Assembly (NCBI GenBank): GCA_002323895.1
Contig: DCQM01000018.1
Coordinates: 1,382 to 23,204 of the forward strand
Reading direction: 5' to 3'
From: Akkermansiaceae bacterium UBA1518
GTDB lineage: Bacteria; Verrucomicrobiota; Verrucomicrobiia; Verrucomicrobiales; Akkermansiaceae
DNA: 21,823 nt
The position numbers and the translations under genes were made by a program. Position 1 is the stretch's first letter; every line of letters starts with the position of its first letter. Shown here one piece after another: positions 8,501 through 17,133 of this stretch. The notes beneath the pieces are model-generated. The model was not told the origin of the DNA, did no database searches, and worked only from the letters and a program-made list of their open reading frames with translations.

Positions 8501-10047
8501 ACCAGGGCTTGGTCTTTGCTGGCCTTTTGGCAGCTCATACGGTCTCCGGTCATGAGTTGACTGGACACACTGTTTTACTTCAGCCCATCGTTTTGACTGA
8601 CGATGTAGGTGGTGGTGCAGCTAAAGCTAATCTGCCGGAGGATTTGATTGATTTTCCGTTTCGTCGATGGGATCTTGATTTCCAGATTCTTGAGCCCGTC
8701 GAATGGTCGCGCCGCGCATTTAGGGATGGTGAGATTGATGTCGACGTGATCGTGAAGGCGGCGATGGAAGAGGGTGTTTTTCGGCAGCCGCGGCGAATTG
8801 CAAATATGTTTTTCGCACGCAAGATCAATGGGAGGGAAGCTCCAAATGGTCTTGGACAGGAGCCTGGATGGGTCACTTTTATTGCTCAGGGTGATGATCC
8901 TCCGCTTGGGCAAGATGCCTTTGTGGTGGTGCACGAGGTGACCCATAATTTGGGACTGTCTCATACTGTCGATGATGCCGAGGTGCCGTCGGATATTTCT
9001 AATGTGATGGGTGATGGGGATTTTTTGGATCGCATCGGGGAAGATGGAATCACAAGGCATCAAGCTGCGACTATTTTAAAAAGCCCCTTGGTTCGCGAGA
9101 CAGTAAAGTGCCTTGAGGTAGACGAGGGACGGCGAGCTTATCTCGGGGAGAGTTTTGAAGCTTATTACACGGAACTCAATCGGCGCGAAGTTGAGGCAAT
9201 GACCGGGAAAGTGGTGGGGAAAGCTCTGAAAGGTGAAGCTTTGGAAAAAGAAGCGCGAAAGAGGTTCGGAAATGCTGTGATGGATTTTACTCGGGAAGAA
9301 AGAGAAGTTGTTCTCTGGATGGTCGGGGAGTATCGCAAGCTATTAGTGGAAGATTTTCCGCTTCTAGCCAACCAACCATGGCAGGTGGTTAAGGTGAAGG
9401 GGGATCATTGTGGAGGGTTTTGCCATACTCGTGGCTTGTCTGTGGTGATTGCCGAGGGGGCGCTTGATCGCATGGTGAAGGACTATCGTCAGCATGGAAA
9501 AAGTAGGAAGACGCTGGCGGGTGCAGGGACGATTATTGTTCACGAACAAATCCATGTGCTTCAGCGATGCTTCCCTCGAAAGTTTTCGGGCCTTTATACT
9601 GGGGTTTACGGATTAGTTGACGGAAAGGTGGGGCATGATGAGTGGGTGGCGCGCAACGAAATTCAAAATCCTGATGGACTAGAGGGAAATCGTTGGATTG
9701 TAGATTACGAGGGGAATTATTATTGGCTTAAGACAATTCTCGATGAGAAGGATGATCCGGCGATGATGCCCGCTTCCTTCCAGGAAGCAATAATGCCTCT
9801 TCGAAAAACTGGCGAAACCTATCGGGTGATTTGGAGAAAAGGAGGGAAGAGGCCTCAGCTCGTTAATCCAAATCTGATTAGGGGCTGGAAAAAGCAGTTC
9901 CCAATCCATACCGGATACGATCACCCAAATGAGATCTTCGCCTATCTTTTTCAAGCCGAGTTGACCCGAAAAATTATGGAAGAGGAACCCTCTGATGACA
10001 TGATGACCAAGAAGACGATGGAGTGGGCCCGGAAGGAATTGAGGTGA
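8497..10047 (+). CDS. Exported metalloprotease-like protein with two HExxH motifs
   Basis: The start MNQGLVFAGLLAAHTVSG looks like a short signal peptide, so this 516-residue protein is probably exported. The N-terminal half has a full metzincin zinc site, HEVTHNLGLSH (His146, His150, His156), and a plausible Met-turn at SNVMG (Met171). The C-terminal half has a second, different HExxH, HEQIH (His349, His353), in TIIVHEQIHVLQR. It is followed by HPNEIFAYLF, where Glu479 could be a third ligand as in gluzincins. Two zinc-protease-like sites in one chain is unusual. The ATG overlaps the stop of the DUF3500 gene by 4 nt, so the two proteins are probably made together and may act on each other or the same material. 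The substrate is unknown. Confidence 0.75.
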   Translation: MNQGLVFAGLLAAHTVSGHELTGHTVLLQPIVLTDDVGGGAAKANLPEDLIDFPFRRWDLDFQILEPVEWSRRAFRDGEIDVDVIVKAAMEEGVFRQPRRIANMFFARKINGREAPNGLGQEPGWVTFIAQGDDPPLGQDAFVVVHEVTHNLGLSHTVDDAEVPSDISNVMGDGDFLDRIGEDGITRHQAATILKSPLVRETVKCLEVDEGRRAYLGESFEAYYTELNRREVEAMTGKVVGKALKGEALEKEARKRFGNAVMDFTREEREVVLWMVGEYRKLLVEDFPLLANQPWQVVKVKGDHCGGFCHTRGLSVVIAEGALDRMVKDYRQHGKSRKTLAGAGTIIVHEQIHVLQRCFPRKFSGLYTGVYGLVDGKVGHDEWVARNEIQNPDGLEGNRWIVDYEGNYYWLKTILDEKDDPAMMPASFQEAIMPLRKTGETYRVIWRKGGKRPQLVNPNLIRGWKKQFPIHTGYDHPNEIFAYLFQAELTRKIMEEEPSDDMMTKKTMEWARKELR

Positions 10048-10059
10048 TCTGGCCGGCCT

Positions 10060-13000
10060 CTATTTTACGATCATGACGCCTTTCATGATGGTCCAGTGGC
10101 CGGGGTAAGAGCAGAGAAAAGGATATTCCCCAGGCTTTTTGGGCGCCATGAAGCGAATGGTTTGAACCGTATCTTTCTTTAGGAGTTTGGTGGCGTGGAG
10201 GATGCGTTTGTCGTTTGGAATGAAGCCCTTTTTCGCGGCTTCGGGATCGGCCGCCATACGATTAGCGGCCTCACCGATTTGTTGGATGGAGGTGCCTTGG
10301 TCGAGGATGAGTAGGTTGTGCTCCGTGACGTCTGGGTTTGAGAAGTGAAGACGAACCGGTTTCCCTGCTTCCACATTAAACTTATCTTTGGTGAAGAGGA
10401 GTCGCTCTGGGATGCAGGAAATATCAATCGTTTGAAGGCCCTTTTGTGCGTCAAAAGAAGCTTCATTAGCATTTTTCGTGTTAGGTTTAAGCTTGTTTAA
10501 TTTTTTGAAATCCGCGAGGGCCTTGGTGATAGTGGGGGAGTGTTGTGAATCCTGCCAGTGAGGTTTCAGAGCTGAGGAATTAAGAGCGGTGCTGATCGCG
10601 TAGGCGAGGTGGGTGTCGGCTTCTTGTTCGAATATTGGCGCAAGGGTATTGATGAGTGAGGACGGAGTGATTGAAGAATTCGTCCGGTTGCTGTGGGAGG
10701 GGACCAGATAGGAAGCGCAGAGGACGGCTTCGCGGCGGACATGTTGGGAGGGATGGGAAATGCCGTAATTCAGAAGGTCTAGTGATGTCGAGGGTAGAAG
10801 CTCGGGAGCCCAGAAACGGAGAGGACCAAAGGCGGAAGCGGCTACGAGGTGGTTGTCGGAGCGGATGAGTTTTTCCAAGAGCTCTACGTTGGGTTGGTCG
10901 AAGGCTTGGTGGAGCCAGAGAGACTCGAGAAGATGTAGGGGGGTCTTTTGTTTTTTTGTCCAAGCCAAAAGCGGGCTGAGCACTTCTTTAGGAGACTTGC
11001 TCCGGAGTTCCCGCTTTGCCCAGTAGCGGGTTCGGTAGTGAGGCGACTTGAGATGGTCGAGGAGTTCGGTGATGGAGGCTGGGGCAATCTTTGGCGCGGA
11101 ATCGAGTTTGGCTTTCTTTGGGATAATACGCCAGATACGGCCTGCTTTGCGGTCGCGGCGGGGATCACGAAGAGAGTATTGAGCGTGGCCTTTGACTGGG
11201 TTATACCAATCGCAGACATAGGCTGCCCCGCGTGGACCGAAGCGAAAATCGACTGGGATGAAGGAGAGGTTGGTGGAGAAGATGAGGTCAAATTGATATT
11301 TTTCGGAAAAGTGGGCGGGTTCTTCATTCCAGTGGTGGAACTCGACGCGGTTGGTTGGTTTGTAGCGAACTTTGATGAAGCCACCTTGCATTTCCTTGGG
11401 CCAGAAGTCGTGAGAGACGAAGTCTTGTCCGCAGACTCCAGAGTAAGCTTGCATCCCTTTGGCTCCGGAATGCTGGCTAGGATAATCGGGATTAGTGGCG
11501 TGGAAGGTGGAGGCGAAGACGGGGTGAGACGCGACGTGGTTTCCGTAAGGATCGAAGGTCACCCCCCAGGGGTTCGTATTTGGGTAGGCTCCGAATGCGG
11601 TGAGCTTTTTTGTGGAAGGGTGGTAGAGGAACCAAGAGGAGTTTTTGGCGCGGATCGGGCCATAAGCAGTTTCGGTTTGGGAGTTGTGGAAGATGGATTC
11701 GCGGAAGAGAAGGTCTCCACCGGGAGTCCAGGTGAAATCGTGGAGGGCGTGGTGCGAATCCTCACAACCGAAGCCGGTGAAGACGATTTCGCGGTGGTCC
11801 ATTTTACCGTCGCCGGTGGTATCGGTAAGATGGGTGAGGTGTGGTTCTTCGGAGCAGAAGACGCCGCCGTTGCCATCAAGGACGAAGGAGAGGGGGATGT
11901 GAAGGTCATCGGCCCAAGTGGTGCATTTGTCGGCTTTGCCATCTTGATCGGTGTCTTCGAGAATGATAATTTTATCGCAAGGTTTTTGGCCGGGATAAAC
12001 ATGAGGGTAGGTGACGGAGGTGGAGACCCAAAGACGGCCGTGTTTGTCCCAGCGCATTTGGATAGGGCAGGCCATCTCGGGGAAATCTTCTTCGGAGGCA
12101 AAGCAATTGACCTCGAAACGTGGATCGATTTTGAAGGCCTTCAGTTCTTCGGCCGGGGAAAGAAACTTGTTGGCTCCGCGTGACAGGAGGACGTCATCGA
12201 GTTTTGGGAGATTGGAGTCGTCCGGTTTGACGAGCTTGCCGGTGGTGACGGTTTTGTGGATGGCGGTGTCGCGATTGGCGACCATGAGATCAAAGTTCCG
12301 CATGGCAGGAAGGAAATCGAGGTAGCCATAGGATTTGTTGCGCCCCCCAGTGTAGTAGAAGGTGTTGAGAGGGCGGTAGCGATAGTGAAACTGGGTGGCT
12401 TTATCGACGATGAGTTGCCGGAGGTCTTCGTTGAGAGCAGTGGGGTCTTTTTCGAAGAGAGCCTTGAACGCGATATTTGCGAATTGATGGTGCCCATGGA
12501 TGTTGTTTTGATGCCCATCAATGGTTCGTTGATTGAGCTTACTGGCGATGACCTGGGCCTTGGTGCCATCAAAGACGTTGCAGAAACCGATGGAGTGCTT
12601 TTTCGCTCCTTCGGCAAGAGCTTGGGTGTAAAGTGCGAGGTTTTTGTTGTTTCGATCACCGGCATTAACAGCAGCGATGTTCTCACTCGCTATGGGAGAA
12701 AGAAGGATGATTTGGGGGGCGGTTTTCCCGTTGTATGCTTGAGATTTGAGATGGGTCAGGAATTGATCAAGGCGTTCCTTGAAAGCGGGAAGGCCTTCTT
12801 CTCCGCCGAAGGATTCATTGTAGCCGTAGGCTGCAATGATGAGGTCGCTTTTGAAGTAGTGGAGATGTTGGTCAAGGTCGCCGAAGTTATCGGGACGGGG
12901 CATGAGATCGACTTCATCAGCTGGCCAAGCAAGGTTACGAATGGTGAGCTTATGCTTCGGATGGTGCTGGTGGAGAAGAGTTTCGAGGTGACCGAAGCGG

Positions 13001-14232
13001 CGTTCGGCATCAAGGAGAAGATTTCCGATGAGAGCAATACGGGACCCGGGGGAGATCTTCAGAGGAAGCTTGGTTTTGACTGGTTGGATTTTTTCTGGGC
13101 GGGGCGAGGTTTTACGATTGATATAGTATTTGGCGAGCTCTGGATCTTTAGATGGCGCTTTACGGTCAGTCTTTGAATTTTTAGCGTCTCTTGCCTTTGC
13201 TGCATTTTTCTTACGGCGAGCATCGGTGGAAGCTGGAGTGCTTTTACTAGGGATGGGGGAATTGATGTCCTGGTAAACTTCTGGGTTTAGGCCGCGGACG
13301 TGGCCGCCGTTCCGGAAGGTGGTGGGCTTGTATGGCCCGACAAGATCTACGCTTGAATCGGCTTTGATTTTCTTTTCAAGCCCCATGGCCCAGTAGGTTC
13401 CATTGATGACAAGTCGGCGGTAATCGGGGTCTAGGAAATCTTGGGAAGCTCCTTGGGTTGAGTGGAAAACGCGTGCTCTCTTTCCACTTTTGCTGGTGTA
13501 GTGGCGGGTCCAAGTTGAGGGGGAAGGTTTTTTAGTCTCATCGATAGGAGAATCTTTGTTCATGCCGTTGAGGGGCTGGGACTCGGTGATTACGGTGAAT
13601 GTTTGATCAGGTATGCCGGTGTAGGCTCCAGCAATCGTATGAGCGTTGTTACCGACTCCAGTAAGGATGAGATGGTCCTTATTTTTTGAGGTGATTTGAA
13701 GGCGGGTGGATTGCTTATGATTGCGTCCGTAATGGCCAACCCAAGTGTTGCCGAGAATTTGGTGTCCGAAGCCGCGATCGAAGTCTTTGCCTTTGTATTG
13801 AAAATCGTAGTGGGAATATTTTCGGCCTTTGGGGATCTTGAAGGCGTGAGAAGAGGTGCGGAGTCCGACGACGGGGCCACCGCGCTGGAGGTAGTCGTCA
13901 ATGTGAACCATTTGCTCGTCAGGAAGATTTAGGAAGCGTGTGAAGATGAACATGAGGTCGGCCTCTTTAAGAACCTCGAGGCCTTTGATGTTGGAAGCCC
14001 CGGCGGTAATTTCCCCCTTGTCGTTGACTCCGAAAAGAACAGTGGTTTTGAAGCCGTGATATTTAGTGAGGATTCGAGCAAGGGCGGGGCAGGTTTCCTC
14101 GGCGCGGTATTCGTGATCAGAGGCAATGAAGACGATGTGCTTTCCTTTTCCAGGGCCGGACGTGCCCTTATACGAGATCTGAGCAAGGGCAGGAATAGAG
14201 AAAAAAAGAGCTAGGGTGAGAAGAAGCTTCAT
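10060..14232 (-). CDS. ThuA / degenerate SGNH / PVC-type dehydrogenase / HEAT / cupredoxin fusion
   Basis: This 1390-residue secreted multidomain protein starts with signal MKLLLTLALFFSIPALAQ. A ThuA-like domain covers about 28-300 (HIVFIASDHEYRAEE, GGPVVGLRTSSHAF). A linker rich in Lys, Ser and Pro follows. An SGNH-hydrolase-like domain at about 393-610 begins RIALIGNLLLD; the usual nucleophile Ser of GDS is not present, so it may be catalytically dead. A PVC-type dehydrogenase beta-propeller spans about 699-1040 (FKIDPRFEVNCFASEEDFP, GRLWVSTSVTYPHVYPG, FRFGPRGAAYVCDWYNPV). HEAT-like helices fill about 1050-1200. The C-terminus is a blue-copper domain with likely ligands His1305, Cys1374, His1379 and Met1383, the azurin C-x4-H-x3-M spacing. 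Many relatives carry a CxxCH cytochrome c instead; none occurs here. It probably oxidises a sugar or alcohol in the periplasm; the substrate is unknown. Confidence 0.85.
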   Translation of the reverse strand: MKLLLTLALFFSIPALAQISYKGTSGPGKGKHIVFIASDHEYRAEETCPALARILTKYHGFKTTVLFGVNDKGEITAGASNIKGLEVLKEADLMFIFTRFLNLPDEQMVHIDDYLQRGGPVVGLRTSSHAFKIPKGRKYSHYDFQYKGKDFDRGFGHQILGNTWVGHYGRNHKQSTRLQITSKNKDHLILTGVGNNAHTIAGAYTGIPDQTFTVITESQPLNGMNKDSPIDETKKPSPSTWTRHYTSKSGKRARVFHSTQGASQDFLDPDYRRLVINGTYWAMGLEKKIKADSSVDLVGPYKPTTFRNGGHVRGLNPEVYQDINSPIPSKSTPASTDARRKKNAAKARDAKNSKTDRKAPSKDPELAKYYINRKTSPRPEKIQPVKTKLPLKISPGSRIALIGNLLLDAERRFGHLETLLHQHHPKHKLTIRNLAWPADEVDLMPRPDNFGDLDQHLHYFKSDLIIAAYGYNESFGGEEGLPAFKERLDQFLTHLKSQAYNGKTAPQIILLSPIASENIAAVNAGDRNNKNLALYTQALAEGAKKHSIGFCNVFDGTKAQVIASKLNQRTIDGHQNNIHGHHQFANIAFKALFEKDPTALNEDLRQLIVDKATQFHYRYRPLNTFYYTGGRNKSYGYLDFLPAMRNFDLMVANRDTAIHKTVTTGKLVKPDDSNLPKLDDVLLSRGANKFLSPAEELKAFKIDPRFEVNCFASEEDFPEMACPIQMRWDKHGRLWVSTSVTYPHVYPGQKPCDKIIILEDTDQDGKADKCTTWADDLHIPLSFVLDGNGGVFCSEEPHLTHLTDTTGDGKMDHREIVFTGFGCEDSHHALHDFTWTPGGDLLFRESIFHNSQTETAYGPIRAKNSSWFLYHPSTKKLTAFGAYPNTNPWGVTFDPYGNHVASHPVFASTFHATNPDYPSQHSGAKGMQAYSGVCGQDFVSHDFWPKEMQGGFIKVRYKPTNRVEFHHWNEEPAHFSEKYQFDLIFSTNLSFIPVDFRFGPRGAAYVCDWYNPVKGHAQYSLRDPRRDRKAGRIWRIIPKKAKLDSAPKIAPASITELLDHLKSPHYRTRYWAKRELRSKSPKEVLSPLLAWTKKQKTPLHLLESLWLHQAFDQPNVELLEKLIRSDNHLVAASAFGPLRFWAPELLPSTSLDLLNYGISHPSQHVRREAVLCASYLVPSHSNRTNSSITPSSLINTLAPIFEQEADTHLAYAISTALNSSALKPHWQDSQHSPTITKALADFKKLNKLKPNTKNANEASFDAQKGLQTIDISCIPERLLFTKDKFNVEAGKPVRLHFSNPDVTEHNLLILDQGTSIQQIGEAANRMAADPEAAKKGFIPNDKRILHATKLLKKDTVQTIRFMAPKKPGEYPFLCSYPGHWTIMKGVMIVK

Positions 14233-14317
14233 GAGAGGTGGACGTTAGAGATTGGATAAAAAATGACAAGTTGAGGTTGTCTGATTGACGGGGGATAGTT
14301 GGGGAACGCATATTGGA

Positions 14318-15553
14318 ATGATGAAATATCAAGCGATTCTCATGTTAGTAATGATGGGAGTGAATTTCGGGCGCCAGGCGAAGGAAGGAGACAAGGATGT
14401 CAATTATGACGAGACCAAGGTTCCGGCTTATGATTTGCCCGAGCTTCTGGTGACTGCAGAGGGGAGGCGAATCACGACAGCGGAAGAGTGGCATTCTTTG
14501 AGAAGACCTCAGATCATGTCACTTTTCAGTAATCTGGTTTATGGGCGGGTTCCAGAGCCTTCAACACCGATGACGTTGACTTTTCGGGAAGTGAAAAAGG
14601 ACAGGGCTTTTATGAGAGGGAAGGCAACGCGGAAGGATGTCGAAATCCAAATCAAAACGGAGAAGGGAGCGAAAACGATGAGGATTTTGCTTTTTGTCCC
14701 GAATGAGGTGACGAAGCCGGTGCCGGCGATTATGAAACACAGCTTCAACAATACCCGGTCGGGTGATTTTGACGCGGGATTCTTGAGAAGCGATCGGCTG
14801 AAAAATGGCTGGCCGCTGGGGAAGATTTTGGATGCGGGTTTTGCCTTTTGTGCGGTTTATCACGAAGATTTAGTGAGGCACAACGAGGTGGAATTTAAAG
14901 ATAGTATCCATCGGCTATTTTATCCTGAAGGGCAGAGTTTTCCAAAAGCTCATGAGTGGGGCGTGCTTTCAGCCTGTGCTTGGGGGGGGATGCGAGCCTT
15001 AGATTATTTGGAAACTGATTCTGAGATTGATGCGGAACGGGTGGCTATCATGGGGCACTCCAAGATGGGGAAAACGGCCTTGTGGACGGCGGCGCAGGAT
15101 GAGCGATTTGCGATGGCGATCTCGGCTCAGTCGGGGTGCGCTGGGGCTGCTTTATGGAGAAGAAAATCAGGCGAGACCTTGAAGAAAATGGTGACGCGTT
15201 TTCCTTATTGGTTGTGTCGTAATGCTCAGAAGTTCGTCGAGCAGGAAGATGATCTCCCGGTGGATCAGCATATGTTGTTGGCATGTATCGCACCGCGCCC
15301 GGTTTATGTGCACAGTGGAGTGAAAGACACGTGGGCTGATGGACGGGGAGAATATTTATCTGCCTATCATGCGAGTGAGGTCTATCGCTTACTTGGAAAA
15401 AAAGGTCTGGAAAGTGAGAAATCGCCAGAAGTTGGGCAGGCGGTGATGGATGGTGAGGTAGGATATCACATTCGGCCCGGCGGGCATTCGATCGAAGGGG
15501 GGGATTGGGAAAAGTTTATCCAGTTTGCTTCCAAACATCTGAAGAGGAATTGA
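14318..15553 (+). CDS. CE15-like glucuronoyl esterase (alpha/beta hydrolase)
   Basis: This secreted 411-residue alpha/beta hydrolase resembles carbohydrate esterase family 15, which cleaves esters between glucuronoxylan side chains and lignin alcohols. The nucleophile motif is GHSKMGKTALW (Ser248). It is followed by the CE15-like SAQSGCAGAALWRR and by DQHMLLACIAPRPVYVHSG. The catalytic His is likely His390 in GGHSIEGGDW. I chose the ATG at 14318 because MMKYQAILMLVMMGVNFGRQA is a signal-peptide-like start; ATG 14321 is equally possible, and a longer frame from TTG 14285 adds no meaningful sequence. Shine-Dalgarno signals are weak. The gene is divergent from the dehydrogenase fusion with a spacer of about 85 bp, so the two may share control. 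Activity on other uronate or acetyl esters is possible. Confidence 0.85.
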   Translation: MMKYQAILMLVMMGVNFGRQAKEGDKDVNYDETKVPAYDLPELLVTAEGRRITTAEEWHSLRRPQIMSLFSNLVYGRVPEPSTPMTLTFREVKKDRAFMRGKATRKDVEIQIKTEKGAKTMRILLFVPNEVTKPVPAIMKHSFNNTRSGDFDAGFLRSDRLKNGWPLGKILDAGFAFCAVYHEDLVRHNEVEFKDSIHRLFYPEGQSFPKAHEWGVLSACAWGGMRALDYLETDSEIDAERVAIMGHSKMGKTALWTAAQDERFAMAISAQSGCAGAALWRRKSGETLKKMVTRFPYWLCRNAQKFVEQEDDLPVDQHMLLACIAPRPVYVHSGVKDTWADGRGEYLSAYHASEVYRLLGKKGLESEKSPEVGQAVMDGEVGYHIRPGGHSIEGGDWEKFIQFASKHLKRN

Positions 15554-15614
15554 TTCGGTGGGCGATCACTTATTGCTGAGCAGGCATCCCGTAGCTATCT
15601 TTCTTCAAGAGAAC

Positions 15615-16868
15615 TTACTCTTTAATGGCTTGGTATACGATGGGTTTTAGGAGGCGTTCGAGATTCCAATTGTAGGGAATGGTTTGCTCCATGGTGACGA
15701 CTACGAGTTTGTCTTTAGGAGAAATCCAGTAGTGGGTAGATGCCATGCCGCCCCAGCCGTATTCGCCAATCGCTGCGTCTTTGGCCCAGCGTTTGTCAGG
15801 GGCGATACGAACGGAAAACCCAAGGCCAAATCCGGTGCCATGGCGTTGCTCCCCGAGGGAGATGGAAGCGATCTCGTCCGGGAGTTGGTTGGTGTTCATG
15901 AGCTTGACGGTGTCAGCCTTGAGGTATCGTTTTCCTTGGAAGTTACCGCCATTGGCAATCATCTGAAGAAAGCGTGCGTAGTCGTTGATCGTAGAGACGA
16001 GCCCCCCTCCGCCAGAGAGGTTTGCGGGTTTTTTGAGGAATGGAGAAGTCTTTCCGGGTTCGGAGTTTGTGAGGAAAAATCCTTTTGTCTGGTAGACATC
16101 AGCGAGACGGTTTGCTTTTTCGGCAGGAACGTAGAAGCCGGTGTCGGACATGCCTAGAGGCGTGAAGAACTTTTGCTGGAGGAATGCGTCGAAGGTTTGC
16201 CCAGAAGCAACTTCGATGACACGACCGAGGATGTCGGTATTGATCCCGTAGTGCCATCTCGTTCCGGGTTGAAAGAGGAGGGGGGTGCCACAGATGGAAC
16301 GAGACATCTCAGCGAGTGTTTTATCACGGTCAAGCGGTTGGAAGCGACCATAGTAGCGGTCTACAGGGTGCCCGCCCCAGCCATAGGAGAAGCCGGCGGT
16401 GTGGCGAAGGAGGTCGCGAATCGTGGGCAGTGGTTTTGCAGGGGTAGGATCGCCTCTTCGCTGCCAAACATTTAGAAGTGCAAATTCCGGAAGAAATCTC
16501 GTGATGGGGTCGTCAAGATTGAGTTTTTTTTCTTCATAAAGCATGAGGGCAGCCGCTGATGTGATGGCTTTAGTCATCGAGTAGATACGGAAGATAGTAT
16601 CTTTTTTCATCGGAACTTTAGCGGCCCGGTTGGCGTATCCGAATTGTTTTTGGTAGACAATTTGCCCCTCGCGTAAAATCAAAACGGATCCGCCGGCGAG
16701 CTTCTTTTTTTCGATGAGTTCTTCGAGTGCTGGATCGATTTTCGCGAGAATTTCTGTCGACATGCCAACTTTCTCAGGAGTGCTGATGGGAAGCGCCTTA
16801 ATTTTTGTTTCCTTTGCAGCAACTGGGAGGCAAAGTAAAAAGATAGGTAGGACGATGATTCTGATCAT
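15615..16868 (-). CDS. Exported beta-lactamase-family serine hydrolase (class C / EstB-like)
   Basis: This 417-residue penicillin-binding-protein-fold hydrolase has the catalytic SxxK motif SMTK (Ser97, Lys100) and the tyrosine motif HYGINTDILGR (Tyr207). The region GYGWGGMASTHYW variant (EYGWGGMASTHYW) near the C-terminus takes the place of the KTG box. Typical family text includes FRIYSMTKAITSAAALM and LLRHTAGFSYGWGG. The start at 16868 gives a clean signal peptide (MIRIIVLPIFLLCLPVAAKE); a longer frame from 16934 adds 22 basic residues before it. Many such proteins are esterases or peptidases rather than resistance enzymes, and I would not predict beta-lactam resistance from this sequence. 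It lies convergent to the CE15-like gene. Confidence 0.88.
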   Translation of the reverse strand: MIRIIVLPIFLLCLPVAAKETKIKALPISTPEKVGMSTEILAKIDPALEELIEKKKLAGGSVLILREGQIVYQKQFGYANRAAKVPMKKDTIFRIYSMTKAITSAAALMLYEEKKLNLDDPITRFLPEFALLNVWQRRGDPTPAKPLPTIRDLLRHTAGFSYGWGGHPVDRYYGRFQPLDRDKTLAEMSRSICGTPLLFQPGTRWHYGINTDILGRVIEVASGQTFDAFLQQKFFTPLGMSDTGFYVPAEKANRLADVYQTKGFFLTNSEPGKTSPFLKKPANLSGGGGLVSTINDYARFLQMIANGGNFQGKRYLKADTVKLMNTNQLPDEIASISLGEQRHGTGFGLGFSVRIAPDKRWAKDAAIGEYGWGGMASTHYWISPKDKLVVVTMEQTIPYNWNLERLLKPIVYQAIKE

Positions 16869-16959
16869 TTTTCGGAGTCTAGGAACAAATTGGAGTAGGT
16901 CTTTAGACCAGTTTTTCACGATTCGGCAAGTCACGAATTGAGGAACAATAAAGCAGTGA

Positions 16960-16979
16960 GGATTTTTGAACCAAAATCC
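16960..16979. repeat. Short inverted repeat upstream of the SASA esterase gene
   Basis: GGATTTT (16960-16966) and AAAATCC (16973-16979) form a perfect 7-bp inverted repeat around TGAACC, in the divergent spacer between the serine hydrolase (-) and the SASA gene (+). No T-run follows, so it is not a clear terminator. It could be an operator, but AT-rich repeats of this size also arise by chance. Confidence 0.3.
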
Positions 16980-17118
16980 CCAATACTATCGAGGAGATAC
17001 TTTCCTTTGGGTTAGAGAATCCCGTTCTGTGAATTCAAGGTTAGAGAGTCTAGTGGGTTGATTTTAGGAGGATTCCCGCAATTTTTTTCCTTTAAGCTTA
17101 ATCTGGAGTTACTTTGCT

Positions 17119-17125
17119 GAGAGGG
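17119..17125 (+). promoter_or_regulatory. Shine-Dalgarno sequence deciding the start at 17134
   Basis: GAGAGGG lies 8 nt before ATG 17134. It overlaps the alternative upstream GTG at 17125, which argues for the ATG as the true start. Confidence 0.7.
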
Positions 17126-17133
17126 TGCCTGTT

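Noticed and set aside
10048..10059. GGCCGGCC palindrome between convergent genes as a terminator
   Set aside because: It has no loop and no adjacent T-run of useful length; an 8-bp GC palindrome alone is not evidence for termination.
10948..13176. Two long plus-strand open frames (10948-12183 and 12256-13176)
   Set aside because: They are antisense to the dehydrogenase fusion, have no recognisable domain, and their low-complexity Gly/Val/Glu composition is what the complement of a well-supported gene gives.
15551..15553. UGA of the CE15-like esterase as another recoded codon
   Set aside because: The frame beyond it runs only about 24 codons with no family-like sequence, and the protein already has its catalytic His and full length.
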